A stretch of DNA of 61,044 bases, taken from contig NZ_AOIJ01000039.1 of the NCBI RefSeq assembly GCF_000337175.1, forward strand, positions 1-61,044, read 5' to 3'. Shown here piece after piece: positions 8,584 through 16,734 of this stretch (position 1 is its first letter; every line of letters begins with the position of its first letter). A model generated the notes under the pieces. The model ran no database searches and was not told the DNA's origin. It saw nothing but the letters and a program-made list of their open reading frames with translations. The translations under genes were made by a program, and so were the position numbers. The DNA is from Natrinema gari JCM 14663 (lineage in GTDB: Archaea; Halobacteriota; Halobacteria; Halobacteriales; Natrialbaceae).

Positions 8584-10020
8584 ATGAGTGACGCGACGAC
8601 GGTCAGCCTCGGGGGCGAGACGGTCAAGGCAACGGCGGCGAAGTTCACGATGGCCGCGATCGGGTTCCTCGGTACGATCGTCTTCGCGCGGGTGCTCGGC
8701 CCGACCGGGTTCGGCGGCTATTACCTCCTGTTTGCGCTGGTGAAGCTCGCCGACCGGGCGGTCAACGGGTGGGGGACGGCGGTGAAAAAGCGATACTCCG
8801 AGGTCGACGCCCCGTCGGGGGAGCTGATCGGCAGTCAGGGACTGTTCACGCTCGTGTGGATGGCACTCGCCATCGCCGCGGCGATCATCGCGTCGGGGTG
8901 GCTCGTCTCCTACACGGGGCTCCCCGACGCGCCGCTCCTGTTCGTCGTCTTGCTGTTCGCGGTCACGCTCTTCGAACCGCTCGATCTGATCGTGCAGTCC
9001 CGCGGCCGCGTCGGGGCCTCGATGTGGACCGACACGCTCCGGTCGGTGCTCACCTTCCCGCTCCAGTTGGGCCTGATCGTGCTCGGGTTCGGCGCGGCGG
9101 GAATGGCGTACGGGCTCGCCGCCGCGACGTTCCTGACGGTTCCGGTCCTCTGGTATTTCGTCCGGACGCGACCGGTCGTACCGACCCGGGACACCCTCGC
9201 GAACCTCTGGTCGTACGCCAGATACAGCGTTCCCAACTCGTTTCTCGGACAGGCCTACGATCGGTTCGATATCATTCTACTCGGCTACCTACTCGCACCG
9301 GCCGCCGCCGGCCACTACGAGGTCGCGCTCAAGCTCACGGTCCCGGCGACGTTCGTCACGATGGCCGCCTCGAGCGGGCTGATGGCCCGCGTGAGCCACC
9401 GCCACAGCGAGGGCGAGTCGCTCGGACCCGACATCTCGAATACGCTCTCGTTTACCAGCATCATCGCGATCCCGATGTTCTTCGGTGCCGTCGCCATGCC
9501 GGAGCAACTCGTCGTAACGCTCTTTGGACCCGAGTACAGCGCGGCTGCGACGCTGCTCGTCGGCCTCGCGGCCTATCAGGTCGCCAAAACCCAGGCCGGC
9601 GTGCTCACGAGCGTGCTCTACGGAATCGACCGCCCGGACAGCAACACGCGGATCTCGGCCGTGACGCTCGCGCTCAACGTCGTCCTCGGCGTCGCACTGA
9701 CGCTCGCCTACGGCGCGATCGGCGTCGTCGTCGCGACGGTCGTCGCGGAAACGCTCCGCTACGCCCTCTCGGCTGCCGTCGTCAAGCGCGAACTCTCGAC
9801 GGTCGTCCTGTTCCCGCGGACGCTGGGCGAACAGTTCGCCGCCGGCCTCGTGATGTTCGCCGTGATCGTCCCCGTCGAGCGCGCTGTTGCCATCGACCAC
9901 TGGTACCAGCTCCTCGCGATCATCGCACTGGGTGCGGCGGTCTACGGCGTCACGCTGGCGGCCATCAGCAGAAAACTCCGCGTGACGATCAGGGGCGTCG
10001 TCCGCAGTTCGCGACTCTAG
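8584..10020 (+). CDS. Polysaccharide biosynthesis flippase (Wzx/MATE-like)
   Basis: 478 residues with about 12-14 hydrophobic segments across the whole length. The N-terminal FTMAAIGFLGTIVFARVLGPTGFGGYYLLFALV is characteristic of RfbX/Wzx-type exporters. It should flip a lipid-linked oligosaccharide made by the upstream glycosyltransferases to the outer face of the membrane. It resembles the flippase at 35232-36665 in layout. Its TAG stop overlaps tail to tail with the stop of the minus-strand gene beginning at 10017 (CTAG). Confidence 0.88.
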   Translation: MSDATTVSLGGETVKATAAKFTMAAIGFLGTIVFARVLGPTGFGGYYLLFALVKLADRAVNGWGTAVKKRYSEVDAPSGELIGSQGLFTLVWMALAIAAAIIASGWLVSYTGLPDAPLLFVVLLFAVTLFEPLDLIVQSRGRVGASMWTDTLRSVLTFPLQLGLIVLGFGAAGMAYGLAAATFLTVPVLWYFVRTRPVVPTRDTLANLWSYARYSVPNSFLGQAYDRFDIILLGYLLAPAAAGHYEVALKLTVPATFVTMAASSGLMARVSHRHSEGESLGPDISNTLSFTSIIAIPMFFGAVAMPEQLVVTLFGPEYSAAATLLVGLAAYQVAKTQAGVLTSVLYGIDRPDSNTRISAVTLALNVVLGVALTLAYGAIGVVVATVVAETLRYALSAAVVKRELSTVVLFPRTLGEQFAAGLVMFAVIVPVERAVAIDHWYQLLAIIALGAAVYGVTLAAISRKLRVTIRGVVRSSRL

Positions 10021-10835
10021 AGCTCGCGGGCGATGTACGCGTCGATCGCCGCCACCCGATCCGGATCGTACGTCCAGAACCCGTCCCAAGTCCGCGGCTC
10101 GGTCTCGAGGCACACGAGCGCGACGGGACCGCTCGCCGACTCGGCAGCGGCGGCCGCTCCCGTCCCGGCCGGATCGTAGACGACGAACCAGGCGTCCCGA
10201 TACTCGCTTCTCGAGCCAGTGTGGGCGGTCACGTCGAGATCGACCGTCGCGCCGTCGTCGATCCCGTACACGTGTGTCTCGACGTCGGTCGCAGCGAGTG
10301 TCGCGTAGACGTCCCGCGTGCCGATCTCGTCGCCGATACGCGAGAGGCGCTGGAACGCCGAGCGAAGCGTGCCACGACCGGTCGCCCAGGCGCGCTGTTC
10401 GATGTACCGGGAGACGATGATCAGCAGGAGTTTCTCCTTGTCCGAGAGCGGGTAGCCACAGAGCCGGAGTCGCATCTCGTCGAGGTTCGCGAGAACTGCC
10501 GGCAGTTCGATCTCGCCGACGCCGCGTGCACCAGTCACGAACAGGTCCGAGTTGATCGCGAGGATCGAATCATACAGGTCCCGCATCGGCGAGGCGGCGA
10601 CGGGCTGTCCGTCCTCGAAGAGCACGGCCGTATCGCCCGCCGCCTCGAGCGCGCTCTCGATCTCGGGCCCGATATCGGAAGCCGCCGGGATCGTCACGCT
10701 CGATTCAACGCCGATCGGTTGCTCCGCGAACGTCTCCGCGAGCATTCGCTCGAGGGGCCCCGTCGTGTCGTCACTGATGACGGCGATCGTCCGGTCGGGA
10801 GTTCCGATCTCGTCGATGAACGATCGCAGGGACAC
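10017..10835 (-). CDS. DICT-like sensory domain protein
   Basis: 272 residues, soluble. The N-terminal MSLRSFIDEIGTPDRTIAV, the central AVLFEDGQPVAASPM and the C-terminal DAWFVVYDP...VALVCLETEPRTWDGFWTYD segments match the haloarchaeal DICT sensory-domain proteins, which are thought to sense a small ligand or light-related signal and usually occur beside output domains; here no output domain is fused. It is convergent with the flippase gene and overlaps it by the CTAG at the two stops. Family assignment is from memory of conserved motifs. Confidence 0.65.
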   Translation of the reverse strand: MSLRSFIDEIGTPDRTIAVISDDTTGPLERMLAETFAEQPIGVESSVTIPAASDIGPEIESALEAAGDTAVLFEDGQPVAASPMRDLYDSILAINSDLFVTGARGVGEIELPAVLANLDEMRLRLCGYPLSDKEKLLLIIVSRYIEQRAWATGRGTLRSAFQRLSRIGDEIGTRDVYATLAATDVETHVYGIDDGATVDLDVTAHTGSRSEYRDAWFVVYDPAGTGAAAAAESASGPVALVCLETEPRTWDGFWTYDPDRVAAIDAYIAREL

Positions 10836-10922
10836 CTCTGATTCTTCCGTCGTTCGGTACGTAAATGTTCTCGCCGCGGCCGGTCGGCGGCAGTGTGGCC
10901 ATCACGGAACGGGCGGTCCGGC

Positions 10923-11951
10923 TCAGTCGCCCGTGACCGGGTCGCGCTCCCAGAACTCGCTGCCTTTCTGTAGTTTCGGCACCCACGTGTCTTTCGTCTG
11001 CGAGAGCAAGGCAACCCGGGACGCCGGCACTCCCATGACCTCGTCGAAGCCGGGCATGTGGTCCCGGATCTCCTCGGCGAACTCGATGACCTCGTCGTGC
11101 TCGGGCATCGCGGATCGGTCGAGTCGACCCCGCGAGTGGCCGACGTGCATGTACGCCTTCAGTTCGATGAAGTCGGGATCGGCCTGCTGATAGAAGCCGG
11201 CGTACCAGTCCGGATTGTGCATGTTCTCGCCCTTGACGAGCGTCGTCCGGAGTACGGTTCGGGTATCGTCCTTCTCCGCGAGGACGTGCATCGTCTCGAG
11301 GAGCTTTTCCCAGGCGTCGTCCTCCATTGCGCCGACGACCTGATCGAAGGTGTGGCGTTCGGGGGCGTCGACGCTGACGTAGAGCTGGGTCGGGTCACAG
11401 TCCCGGAGCATCTCGGGACGGGTCCCGTTCGAGACCAGGAAGGTGGTGATGTCGCGGTCGTGGAAGGCCTCGATGAGTTCGGGGAGATAGGGATACAGCG
11501 TCGGCTCGCCGTCCAGCGAGATGGCGACGTGACGGGGTTCCATCGCCTGCTCGAACACCTCGCGTGGGACCTCCTCGTTGCCGCCAAAGCCCGAGAGCAG
11601 TTTCTTCTGGAGGTCGATCGAGGCGTCGACGACCGCTTCGGGGTCGTCCCACGCGACATCGTCCATCTCGTAGGAGTGCCCCTGGTGGTCGCGCCAGCAG
11701 AAGACACAGCGCTCGTTACACCGGACGACCGGCGTCATCTGGATGCAACGGTGGGATTCGATGCCGTAGAAGATGTTCTTGTAGCACTTCCCCTCACCGC
11801 GCAGGGCGTTTGCCGTCCAGCCGCATGTCTGGGCGGCCGTGTGGTTCTCGCTGTGGTAGTCCGGGCTCGAGACCTGTGCCGGGCCGCCGCCGTCGGCCTC
11901 GGCGGCGTCGCGGGTCGCTCCGTCAGCGCCGGGATTCGCGGAGTCGCTCAT
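10923..11951 (-). CDS. taw1: 4-demethylwyosine synthase (archaeal TYW1)
   Basis: 342 residues from the ATG at 11951; an upstream in-frame ATG at 12032 would add an Arg-rich unconserved leader. The radical-SAM cluster motif is RCNERCVFCW (C-x3-C-x2-C), with a second N-terminal cysteine group QTCGW...GKCYKN for the auxiliary cluster. AISLDGEPTLYP and FLVSNGTRP are typical of TYW1. The enzyme converts N1-methylguanosine-37 of tRNA-Phe to 4-demethylwyosine using pyruvate and SAM, in the cytoplasm. It lacks the flavodoxin domain of the eukaryotic enzyme, as expected for archaea. Confidence 0.95.
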   Translation of the reverse strand: MSDSANPGADGATRDAAEADGGGPAQVSSPDYHSENHTAAQTCGWTANALRGEGKCYKNIFYGIESHRCIQMTPVVRCNERCVFCWRDHQGHSYEMDDVAWDDPEAVVDASIDLQKKLLSGFGGNEEVPREVFEQAMEPRHVAISLDGEPTLYPYLPELIEAFHDRDITTFLVSNGTRPEMLRDCDPTQLYVSVDAPERHTFDQVVGAMEDDAWEKLLETMHVLAEKDDTRTVLRTTLVKGENMHNPDWYAGFYQQADPDFIELKAYMHVGHSRGRLDRSAMPEHDEVIEFAEEIRDHMPGFDEVMGVPASRVALLSQTKDTWVPKLQKGSEFWERDPVTGD

Positions 11952-12003
11952 GATGCCTGACGTTGGGCGGGCGCGGGCAAAAGGCCAGTGGTGTCCGGGC
12001 TGC

Positions 12004-12339
12004 CTACTCCTCGTTTCGGCGCTCGTTCGCACCGTCGCCGCCGGGACCGTCGGGCAGCGCGTGGGGATCGGCGGGTTCGTCCCCGTGTCTCGCGTCGTCG
12101 CGTTCGAAGAGGTACAGCGCCGGACCCGCGATTACCATCACGAGCAGCCCGGGAATCGGCACGTTCGGCGGGCCCAGATACGTGGCCAGTCCACCGCCAC
12201 AGGTGACGGCCACGAACCCCGCCCACAGCGCCGGCCGCGAAATCTCGAGCCGGGTCGCATCCCTGTAGACGGCGGCGGCGGAGCCGAGGACGACCGCGAA
12301 CCCGATGACGGCGACGGCGATCGCCTGCAGGGAAACCAT
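12004..12339 (-). CDS. Small two- or three-pass membrane protein, unknown function
   Basis: 111 residues with hydrophobic segments at roughly 5-25, 36-55 and 62-78, then a charged hydrophilic tail rich in Asp, Glu and Arg. No family is recognised. It follows taw1 upstream on the same strand at a 50-bp distance and has its own AT-rich stretch before the ATG. GC and codon use are normal for the chromosome. Confidence 0.65.
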   Translation of the reverse strand: MVSLQAIAVAVIGFAVVLGSAAAVYRDATRLEISRPALWAGFVAVTCGGGLATYLGPPNVPIPGLLVMVIAGPALYLFERDDARHGDEPADPHALPDGPGGDGANERRNEE

Positions 12340-12523
12340 ATCCGGAGTTATCCCGCCGGCTGTAAGTCAGTGTCGCGATGCGCCGCCGGCTCGCGACGAC
12401 GCGCCGACGGCCGGCAGTACGCGGGACCGGCGGCGAGAGCGGTCCGGGACGCGTCCGGCCGTCCGCGCCTCGCTTCCGTACGAAAGCCTCGCGCACTTCC
12501 CCGTTCCGGCCCACCAGTCGTGT

Positions 12524-12888
12524 ATGATTGGTGCCTACACGATCGGCAAGAAGGCGGTCACCTTCGGCTACAAACGATACGGGATTCCGGGCGCGGTCGC
12601 CTTGGGCGGCGCGGCGCTGGTGGGGTATCTGATCGTCCGACGGGCGCTCGAGTCGTCGACGAACGACGGACGGGTCGACTCGGCGATCGATGCCGGCGAA
12701 ATCCGGTCCGCGGTCGCGGAGAGGGGACTGAGCGCGGTCACCGAGAAAGAGACCCTCGAGCGGGCCATCGACGAGGAGGAGTCGACACGGAGGTGGACAT
12801 CACCGATGTGCAGTCGTCCGCCGAGGCCGAAACCGACGAGTTCACCGACGGCACGGGTAGGGACGACTCGAACGCGGGAAAGAGGTAG
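12524..12888 (+). pseudogene. Small single-pass membrane protein gene with apparent frameshift
   Basis: From ATG 12524 the frame gives MIGAYTIGKKAVTFGYKRYG, a transmembrane segment (AVALGGAALVGYLIV), then an acidic soluble part up to LERAIDEEE. There the acidic reading continues in another frame as DTEVDITDVQSSAEAETDEF to a TAG at 12886-12888. One missing base near 12781 would join the two. Without the shift the frame becomes Ser/Arg/Pro-rich and runs to 13144 over the lipoprotein gene, which is implausible. Either a sequencing error or a recent mutation. Confidence 0.6.
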
Positions 12889-12923
12889 CATAACGAAGGC
12901 GTCGCCGGCCGAAGCGGCCGCTT

Positions 12924-13829
12924 TCAGGGCTCGTAGTGTTGGCGGTGCACGACCCGTTCGTCGTCTCCGTCGATCGCGGTCACGACGATCTGGTCGCCGT
13001 CCGGATTCAGTTCGACGGTTCCGCTTGCGCCCGCCCAGGTCGATGAGAGCTCGCCGTTTTCGTCGTTATAGAATTCGATCTCCGTGCCGGCGATCGTCGA
13101 TTCGATGCGCACGGTATCGGCGTCGACGCCCGGCGAGTCAGTGAGGTGGACCCGTGCCCACTCCGTCTCCTCGCCGAGGTTGGCCTGATCGAACTCCCAG
13201 TCGATCTTCGCGACGACATCGTTCTCCGCGTCCTCGATAGGCTCTTTGAACACCTCCGTCGGGTCCTCCGGCGTCTCGTCTTCGGTCCCGATCAGGAATA
13301 CCTTCCACGCCTCGCCTTCCGTGACAAATACCCACACGTCGAGCTCTTCGGCCGTGAGCTCGTCGGACGCAACCTCAACGATCGCGATGTCGTTCGATCC
13401 GACTGCCTTTGCGAACTCGTCGTCCTCGAACCAGAGGTCGACGGTCGTCAGGTCGGATGCGTCCTCGACGGCGGCGTTTTCGATCACGCGCTCGATCTCG
13501 TAGCCGTCGATGTTCTCGTAAGCGTCGCCCTGGAACTCCCAGCCCGCTTCTTCCCAATCCGCCGGATGAAGTGGACTCGAGCCGTGGGTAAGCGTCGCGA
13601 TCGTCTCGGTGTCTTCGGCGGCGGCCGCATCGAGATAGTCGTCGATGAGCGGCCGCAGTTCGTCCTCGAGCGCCGCCGATTCGTCGCCGTCCGTGATGTC
13701 ACCGTCAGCGCTCGTCGGCTCGCCGTCGCCGCTGCTCGAGTCGCCGGCAGTGAGCGTCTCGCCCAGGCAGCCGGCAGTAGTCAGCACTGTCGTAACCGCA
13801 CCGCCCTGGAGGACGCGCCGCCGGCTCAT
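12924..13829 (-). CDS. Tat-exported lipoprotein, unknown function
   Basis: 301 residues from ATG 13829. The start SRRRVLQGGAVTTVLTTAGC has a twin-arginine motif and a lipobox (TAGC), then a Gly/Ser/Asp-rich linker typical of haloarchaeal lipoproteins. The mature part has an NTF2-like stretch (DELRPLIDDYLDAAAAEDTE) followed by a beta-rich C-terminal domain. Further in-frame ATGs at 13895 and 13904 would add 22-25 residues. A 39-bp dyad element (13940-13978) lies upstream and is shared with the regulator gene at 14379, suggesting joint control. Confidence 0.75.
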   Translation of the reverse strand: MSRRRVLQGGAVTTVLTTAGCLGETLTAGDSSSGDGEPTSADGDITDGDESAALEDELRPLIDDYLDAAAAEDTETIATLTHGSSPLHPADWEEAGWEFQGDAYENIDGYEIERVIENAAVEDASDLTTVDLWFEDDEFAKAVGSNDIAIVEVASDELTAEELDVWVFVTEGEAWKVFLIGTEDETPEDPTEVFKEPIEDAENDVVAKIDWEFDQANLGEETEWARVHLTDSPGVDADTVRIESTIAGTEIEFYNDENGELSSTWAGASGTVELNPDGDQIVVTAIDGDDERVVHRQHYEP

Positions 13830-14378
13830 GGCGGTAGTCGTCGTCGATGATTCGCTCTCGCATTGTCGGGGGGACCGATTTCGGAGTCCGAACATTGCAA
13901 TCATCTCGAACAATCACGGATAGGTAAATCCGGGCTCGAATTTCGCGGCCACGAACCGCCCATTAGCAGCCGTGAAATGGCTATTCAGGTGTTCGAGCCG
14001 AATCCCCCTCGACCGGAAGCGTCGCCGCTGTGAGGGTGCAGTTCGGACCGAAACGGGACCGCGGGCTGCCGGGACAGCGATGGATCTGGCGGGCGTCGGC
14101 CGGATGGACCGGATCGAAACGGATACCGATCGCGCTCGAGGCGCGAGCGGCGGGTGCGGACTCACCGATCCGTTCGTGCCTTGTCCTCGGACACTCGTTC
14201 GTCGAGACGGGGAGACGAAGCCGGCACCGACGCTCCCGGCAACGAACGCCCGCGGATGAACGGTGATCCCGGCGAACGAACGGTCAACGAGCAGTTCCGG
14301 TCCGAGGTTCGGCGTCGGCGTGGTCGAGAACCCGGTCTCGTGTCGCGACCGGCATCGCCGGTCGGGCAGTTCGTCGAT
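13830..14378. other. Intergenic stretch without a convincing gene
   Basis: 549 bp between the lipoprotein and the membrane-bound regulator. It holds the 39-bp operator-like element at 13940-13978. Short open frames from 13972 to 14577 on both strands are Arg-rich shadow readings without ribosome binding sites or family features. Nothing else is seen. Confidence 0.5.
13940..13978 (-). promoter_or_regulatory. 39-bp double-dyad operator-like element, copy 1
   Basis: Read on the minus strand it starts ATTTCACGGC and ends GGCCGCGAAAT; the dyad TTCGCGGCCACGAA is at 13942-13955. It matches copy 2 (15011-15049) at 30 of 39 positions in one orientation and 28 in the other, because the element is itself nearly symmetric. 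It lies upstream of the lipoprotein gene, just before a weak TATA-like GGATTTACC. Probable activator or repressor site. Confidence 0.6.
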
Positions 14379-14966
14379 TCAGTCGCTCGAGAGCGCGTCC
14401 GGTAGGACATCCCGAGACCGAAGCCAGCGTGCCCCCCGTTCGGTGAACAACAGCAGGAGGCTGATCCCGAACAGGTCAGCGGCCGTATCCCAGAGGACGA
14501 TATCGCTCTCCGTGCCGATATCCGCGCCGACGACGGTCAGTCCGCCGCCGAGCGCGAACGCCACGAGCGTCAACTGAAACCCGGCGAGCACGAGCGTTCG
14601 GATGCCGGCCGTATCCCGCATCGTGAGAAAGTCCCGCGTGGAGAGCCGATCCAGCGGGGAGTCCGTCACGAGCGCCCGTTTCCCCTCCGGCGATAGGGGC
14701 CAGTCCGACGCCGGGTAATCGATGTAGTACAGCGTCACCGACTCCGGATACGTCTCGGTGGCGACGACATCGATCTCCTGGAGTTCGTGGAGGCGGTTTC
14801 GAACGGTCGCCTTGCTGATATCCGGCTTGACGAGCGCTTGCAACTGTCGAATCGAGAAGAACGGCCGCTCGGACTCGAACATCGTCTCGACGACGTGGCG
14901 TTGGGTCAGGGTGTTGTCGAGGTTCCGGTCGATCCGCTCATCGATCCAGTTCGGAAGGGCGGACAC
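14379..14966 (-). CDS. Winged-helix regulator with two C-terminal membrane segments
   Basis: 195 residues from GTG 14966. Residues about 10-95 form a winged-helix DNA-binding domain (QRHVVETMFE...FSIRQLQALVKPDISKATVRNRLHEL), residues about 125-180 two transmembrane helices (VLAGFQLTLVAFALGGGLTV and DLFGISLLLLFTERG). The GTG is chosen because the TATA-like TATTTTTATGTAT (14991-15003) lies about 31 bp upstream, fitting leaderless transcription; the upstream in-frame ATGs at 14996 and 15056 lie in promoter DNA. Likely a membrane-tethered regulator that controls its own promoter and that of the lipoprotein gene. Confidence 0.75.
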   Translation of the reverse strand: MSALPNWIDERIDRNLDNTLTQRHVVETMFESERPFFSIRQLQALVKPDISKATVRNRLHELQEIDVVATETYPESVTLYYIDYPASDWPLSPEGKRALVTDSPLDRLSTRDFLTMRDTAGIRTLVLAGFQLTLVAFALGGGLTVVGADIGTESDIVLWDTAADLFGISLLLLFTERGARWLRSRDVLPDALSSD

Positions 14967-14990
14967 GGTAGTTCGACCTGTCGCCAGGAG

Positions 14991-15003
14991 ATACATAAAA
15001 ATA
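14991..15003 (-). promoter_or_regulatory. TATA box of the membrane-anchored regulator
   Basis: TATTTTTATGTAT on the minus strand, centred about 31 bp before the GTG at 14966 and directly downstream of the 39-bp operator-like element. This spacing is usual for leaderless haloarchaeal transcripts. Confidence 0.6.
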
Positions 15004-15010
15004 GGAGCGT

Positions 15011-15049
15011 ATTTCACGGCCGTGAATCGGCTATTCGCGGCCCCGAAAC
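15011..15049. promoter_or_regulatory. 39-bp double-dyad operator-like element, copy 2
   Basis: Contains the perfect palindrome TTCACGGCCGTGAA (15013-15026) and the near palindrome TTCGCGGCCCCGAA (15034-15047), with centres 21 bp or two helical turns apart. It lies just upstream of the TATA box of the winged-helix regulator. Copy 1 is upstream of the lipoprotein gene. Likely bound by two dimers of one regulator, plausibly the gene product itself. Confidence 0.65.
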
Positions 15050-15052
15050 CGG

Positions 15053-15736
15053 TCACTTCGTGCCACGAATCCGCTCGAGGACGGCGAGGGTCCCGTCGGC
15101 GTGGATGTCGTCGAGCACCTCGTCCGCGGCGGCTTTCGCCGCCTCGTCGGCGTTGCCGACGGCGAACCCGCGACCGACGGTCTCGAAGGTCGAGACATCG
15201 TTGATCGAGTCGCCGATGGCGACGCAGTCCGCGGGGTCGATGCCGACGTAATCGGCGATCCGTGCGACTCCCTCGCCTTTGTTCGGGTCGGTGTCCTTGA
15301 CGTGGTAGGCGTAGCCGGTGTCGATCACTTCGAGACCGTGTTCCGCGGCGATCTCGCGTAAGGGCTCGAGCGGTTGGTCCAAGCTGACCGCGATCTCGGT
15401 CTCGCGCCAGCGGTTGACGGTGTCGGCCGCGCCCCAGCCGAGGTCGTAGCCGGCGGCCCGGTACTCCTCGACGACCGCGCGGGCGGCCTCACGATCGGCG
15501 GTGAAAAAGACATCGTCGCCGGTATGGACGACGCCGCCGTTCTCGGCGACGACGAGCTCCGGAATCCCGACGAAGTGACAGAGGGCGATGGGATAGGGAA
15601 AGGCCTTCCCGGTGGCGATCACGATCGGCGCGTCCCACTCGTACAGCGGTTCGAAAACGCGGGGATCGATCCCCCAACCCTCCGGGCGGGTCAGCGTGCC
15701 ATCGATATCGAGGACGAGCGGCGGGGCAGCTGTCAT
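15053..15736 (-). CDS. Phosphoglycolate phosphatase, archaeal HAD type
   Basis: 227 residues from ATG 15736. HAD motif I is VLDIDGTLTR, motif II IATGK, motif III lysine in KGEGVARIADYVG and motif IV GDSINDVSTFETVG. The Cof-type C2 cap lies between. Archaeal members hydrolyse 2-phosphoglycolate to glycolate; related sucrose-phosphate phosphatases share the layout. Upstream of the ATG, TCGTACAATCC is a weak promoter candidate. Convergent context is absent: it shares its strand with the neighbours on both sides. Confidence 0.85.
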   Translation of the reverse strand: MTAAPPLVLDIDGTLTRPEGWGIDPRVFEPLYEWDAPIVIATGKAFPYPIALCHFVGIPELVVAENGGVVHTGDDVFFTADREAARAVVEEYRAAGYDLGWGAADTVNRWRETEIAVSLDQPLEPLREIAAEHGLEVIDTGYAYHVKDTDPNKGEGVARIADYVGIDPADCVAIGDSINDVSTFETVGRGFAVGNADEAAKAAADEVLDDIHADGTLAVLERIRGTK

Positions 15737-15870
15737 AGTTCTCACTCGAGGATTGTACGACATAAAGGGGTCGGGTCGGGCCGGGTCGGGACCGACGGCG
15801 CGACGGGGGCCCTCGACGACTTCGTCGCGAGTCAGCCTCAGCCTGCGACACGCGGGCGACCACTCTGCTG

Positions 15871-16257
15871 TCAGGAGTCCTTCTGGATGATCCCCTCGGT
15901 TACCGCGGTCAAGACGACCTGCCCGGCCCCGTTCTCACAGACGACATCCGACGTGAACTCGTAGCGGTCGTCCCGTTCGAGGACCGTGTCGTACGTCGAT
16001 CGACAGGTGATCGGGTCGCCGGTGTAGACCGGCCGATGGAAGTCGATCTCCATCGTACTGGCCAACACCTCGCTATCGCTTCCCAGTTTCGTCGGCAGGG
16101 TCGCCGTCAGCAATCCCTGCACCATCACTCGTCCGTCCGCGTCCGGCTCAGTGTGTCGGGGCTGGTCGTCACCGGTGAGCGCCGCGAACTGCTGGACGTC
16201 ATCGACCGTGAACGTTCGCTCGTACGTTCGCGTCTCGCCTTCGATTGGCTCCGTCAT
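15871..16257 (-). CDS. MaoC-like hot-dog dehydratase
   Basis: 128 residues from ATG 16257. The hot-dog fold hydratase motif is visible as FAALTGDDQPRHTEPDADGR followed by VMVQGLLTATLPTKLG (the usual Asp-x4-His is D...H here). Members hydrate enoyl-CoA thioesters in fatty-acid or polyhydroxyalkanoate metabolism. The ATG is supported by a TATA box at 16281-16290, about 28 bp upstream, giving a leaderless transcript. Substrate cannot be told. Confidence 0.82.
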   Translation of the reverse strand: MTEPIEGETRTYERTFTVDDVQQFAALTGDDQPRHTEPDADGRVMVQGLLTATLPTKLGSDSEVLASTMEIDFHRPVYTGDPITCRSTYDTVLERDDRYEFTSDVVCENGAGQVVLTAVTEGIIQKDS

Positions 16258-16593
16258 CTGCCATGCAGATGATACGCCAGAATAATAAAGAATGTGCTTT
16301 GAGTTCAATGCACACTCAGCGGTGTTTCTGGGCACTCTGGAGAGCCGTCCACGCCGTCGCTCGAGGCGCATCGCCGAAGAGCCGATCCGGACTTGTGCCC
16401 AGTTCGGTACTCCGACACTTGCCTCGTCGATGGCAGACCGGTGAACGGAGTATAGAAAACGGATTACTGCTCATTGCTACCGTTAAAGAGACGGGGGACG
16501 GCGAATGGAGACGCATAATGCCTGATTGCCGGGCTTACAGGCTCGAGGACGGCGGCCCCGCTCGGACCGGATACCCGTGGTGGCGGGATTCGA
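16258..16593. other. Intergenic stretch without a convincing gene
   Basis: 336 bp between the zinc-ribbon gene stop and the MaoC-like start. Apart from the TATA box at 16281-16290 nothing is recognised; short frames here lack start signals and family features. Confidence 0.5.
16281..16290 (-). promoter_or_regulatory. TATA box of the MaoC-like gene
   Basis: CTTTATTATT on the minus strand, centred about 28 bp before the ATG at 16257. It is the only AT-rich stretch in the surrounding GC-rich DNA. Confidence 0.65.
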
Positions 16594-16734
16594 TCACGCG
16601 AGCCTGGAGCCGTCGTCGGCGAGAGCGAGCGGACAGTCGTCACAGAGCCACCAGCCCACGAGCGGGTCGCGTTCGGGGATCGGAGCCCCACAGCCGGAGC
16701 ACTGTGGATGGCCGTCCCGTGAGTCGGTCGTCAT
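16594..16734 (-). CDS. 46-residue zinc-ribbon protein
   Basis: A small gene with two CxxC knuckles: QCSGCGAPI and WLCDDCPLA, which together can bind one zinc ion. Its ATG overlaps the stop of the upstream winged-helix gene (ATGA at 16731-16734), so the two are translated together. Length is 46 residues and the coding is intact. Many haloarchaeal small zinc-ribbon proteins influence growth or biofilm formation, but no specific function is assigned to this one. Confidence 0.75.
   Translation of the reverse strand: MTTDSRDGHPQCSGCGAPIPERDPLVGWWLCDDCPLALADDGSRLA

Noticed and set aside
8769-10841. 690-codon plus-strand frame overlapping the flippase and the antisense of the DICT-like gene
   Set aside because: Extremely Arg-rich, no domain, and covers two real genes in other frames.
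12778-13144. Unshifted continuation of the small membrane protein frame to 13144
   Set aside because: Composition becomes Ser/Arg/Pro-rich and the frame would overlap the lipoprotein gene on the other strand by about 220 bp.
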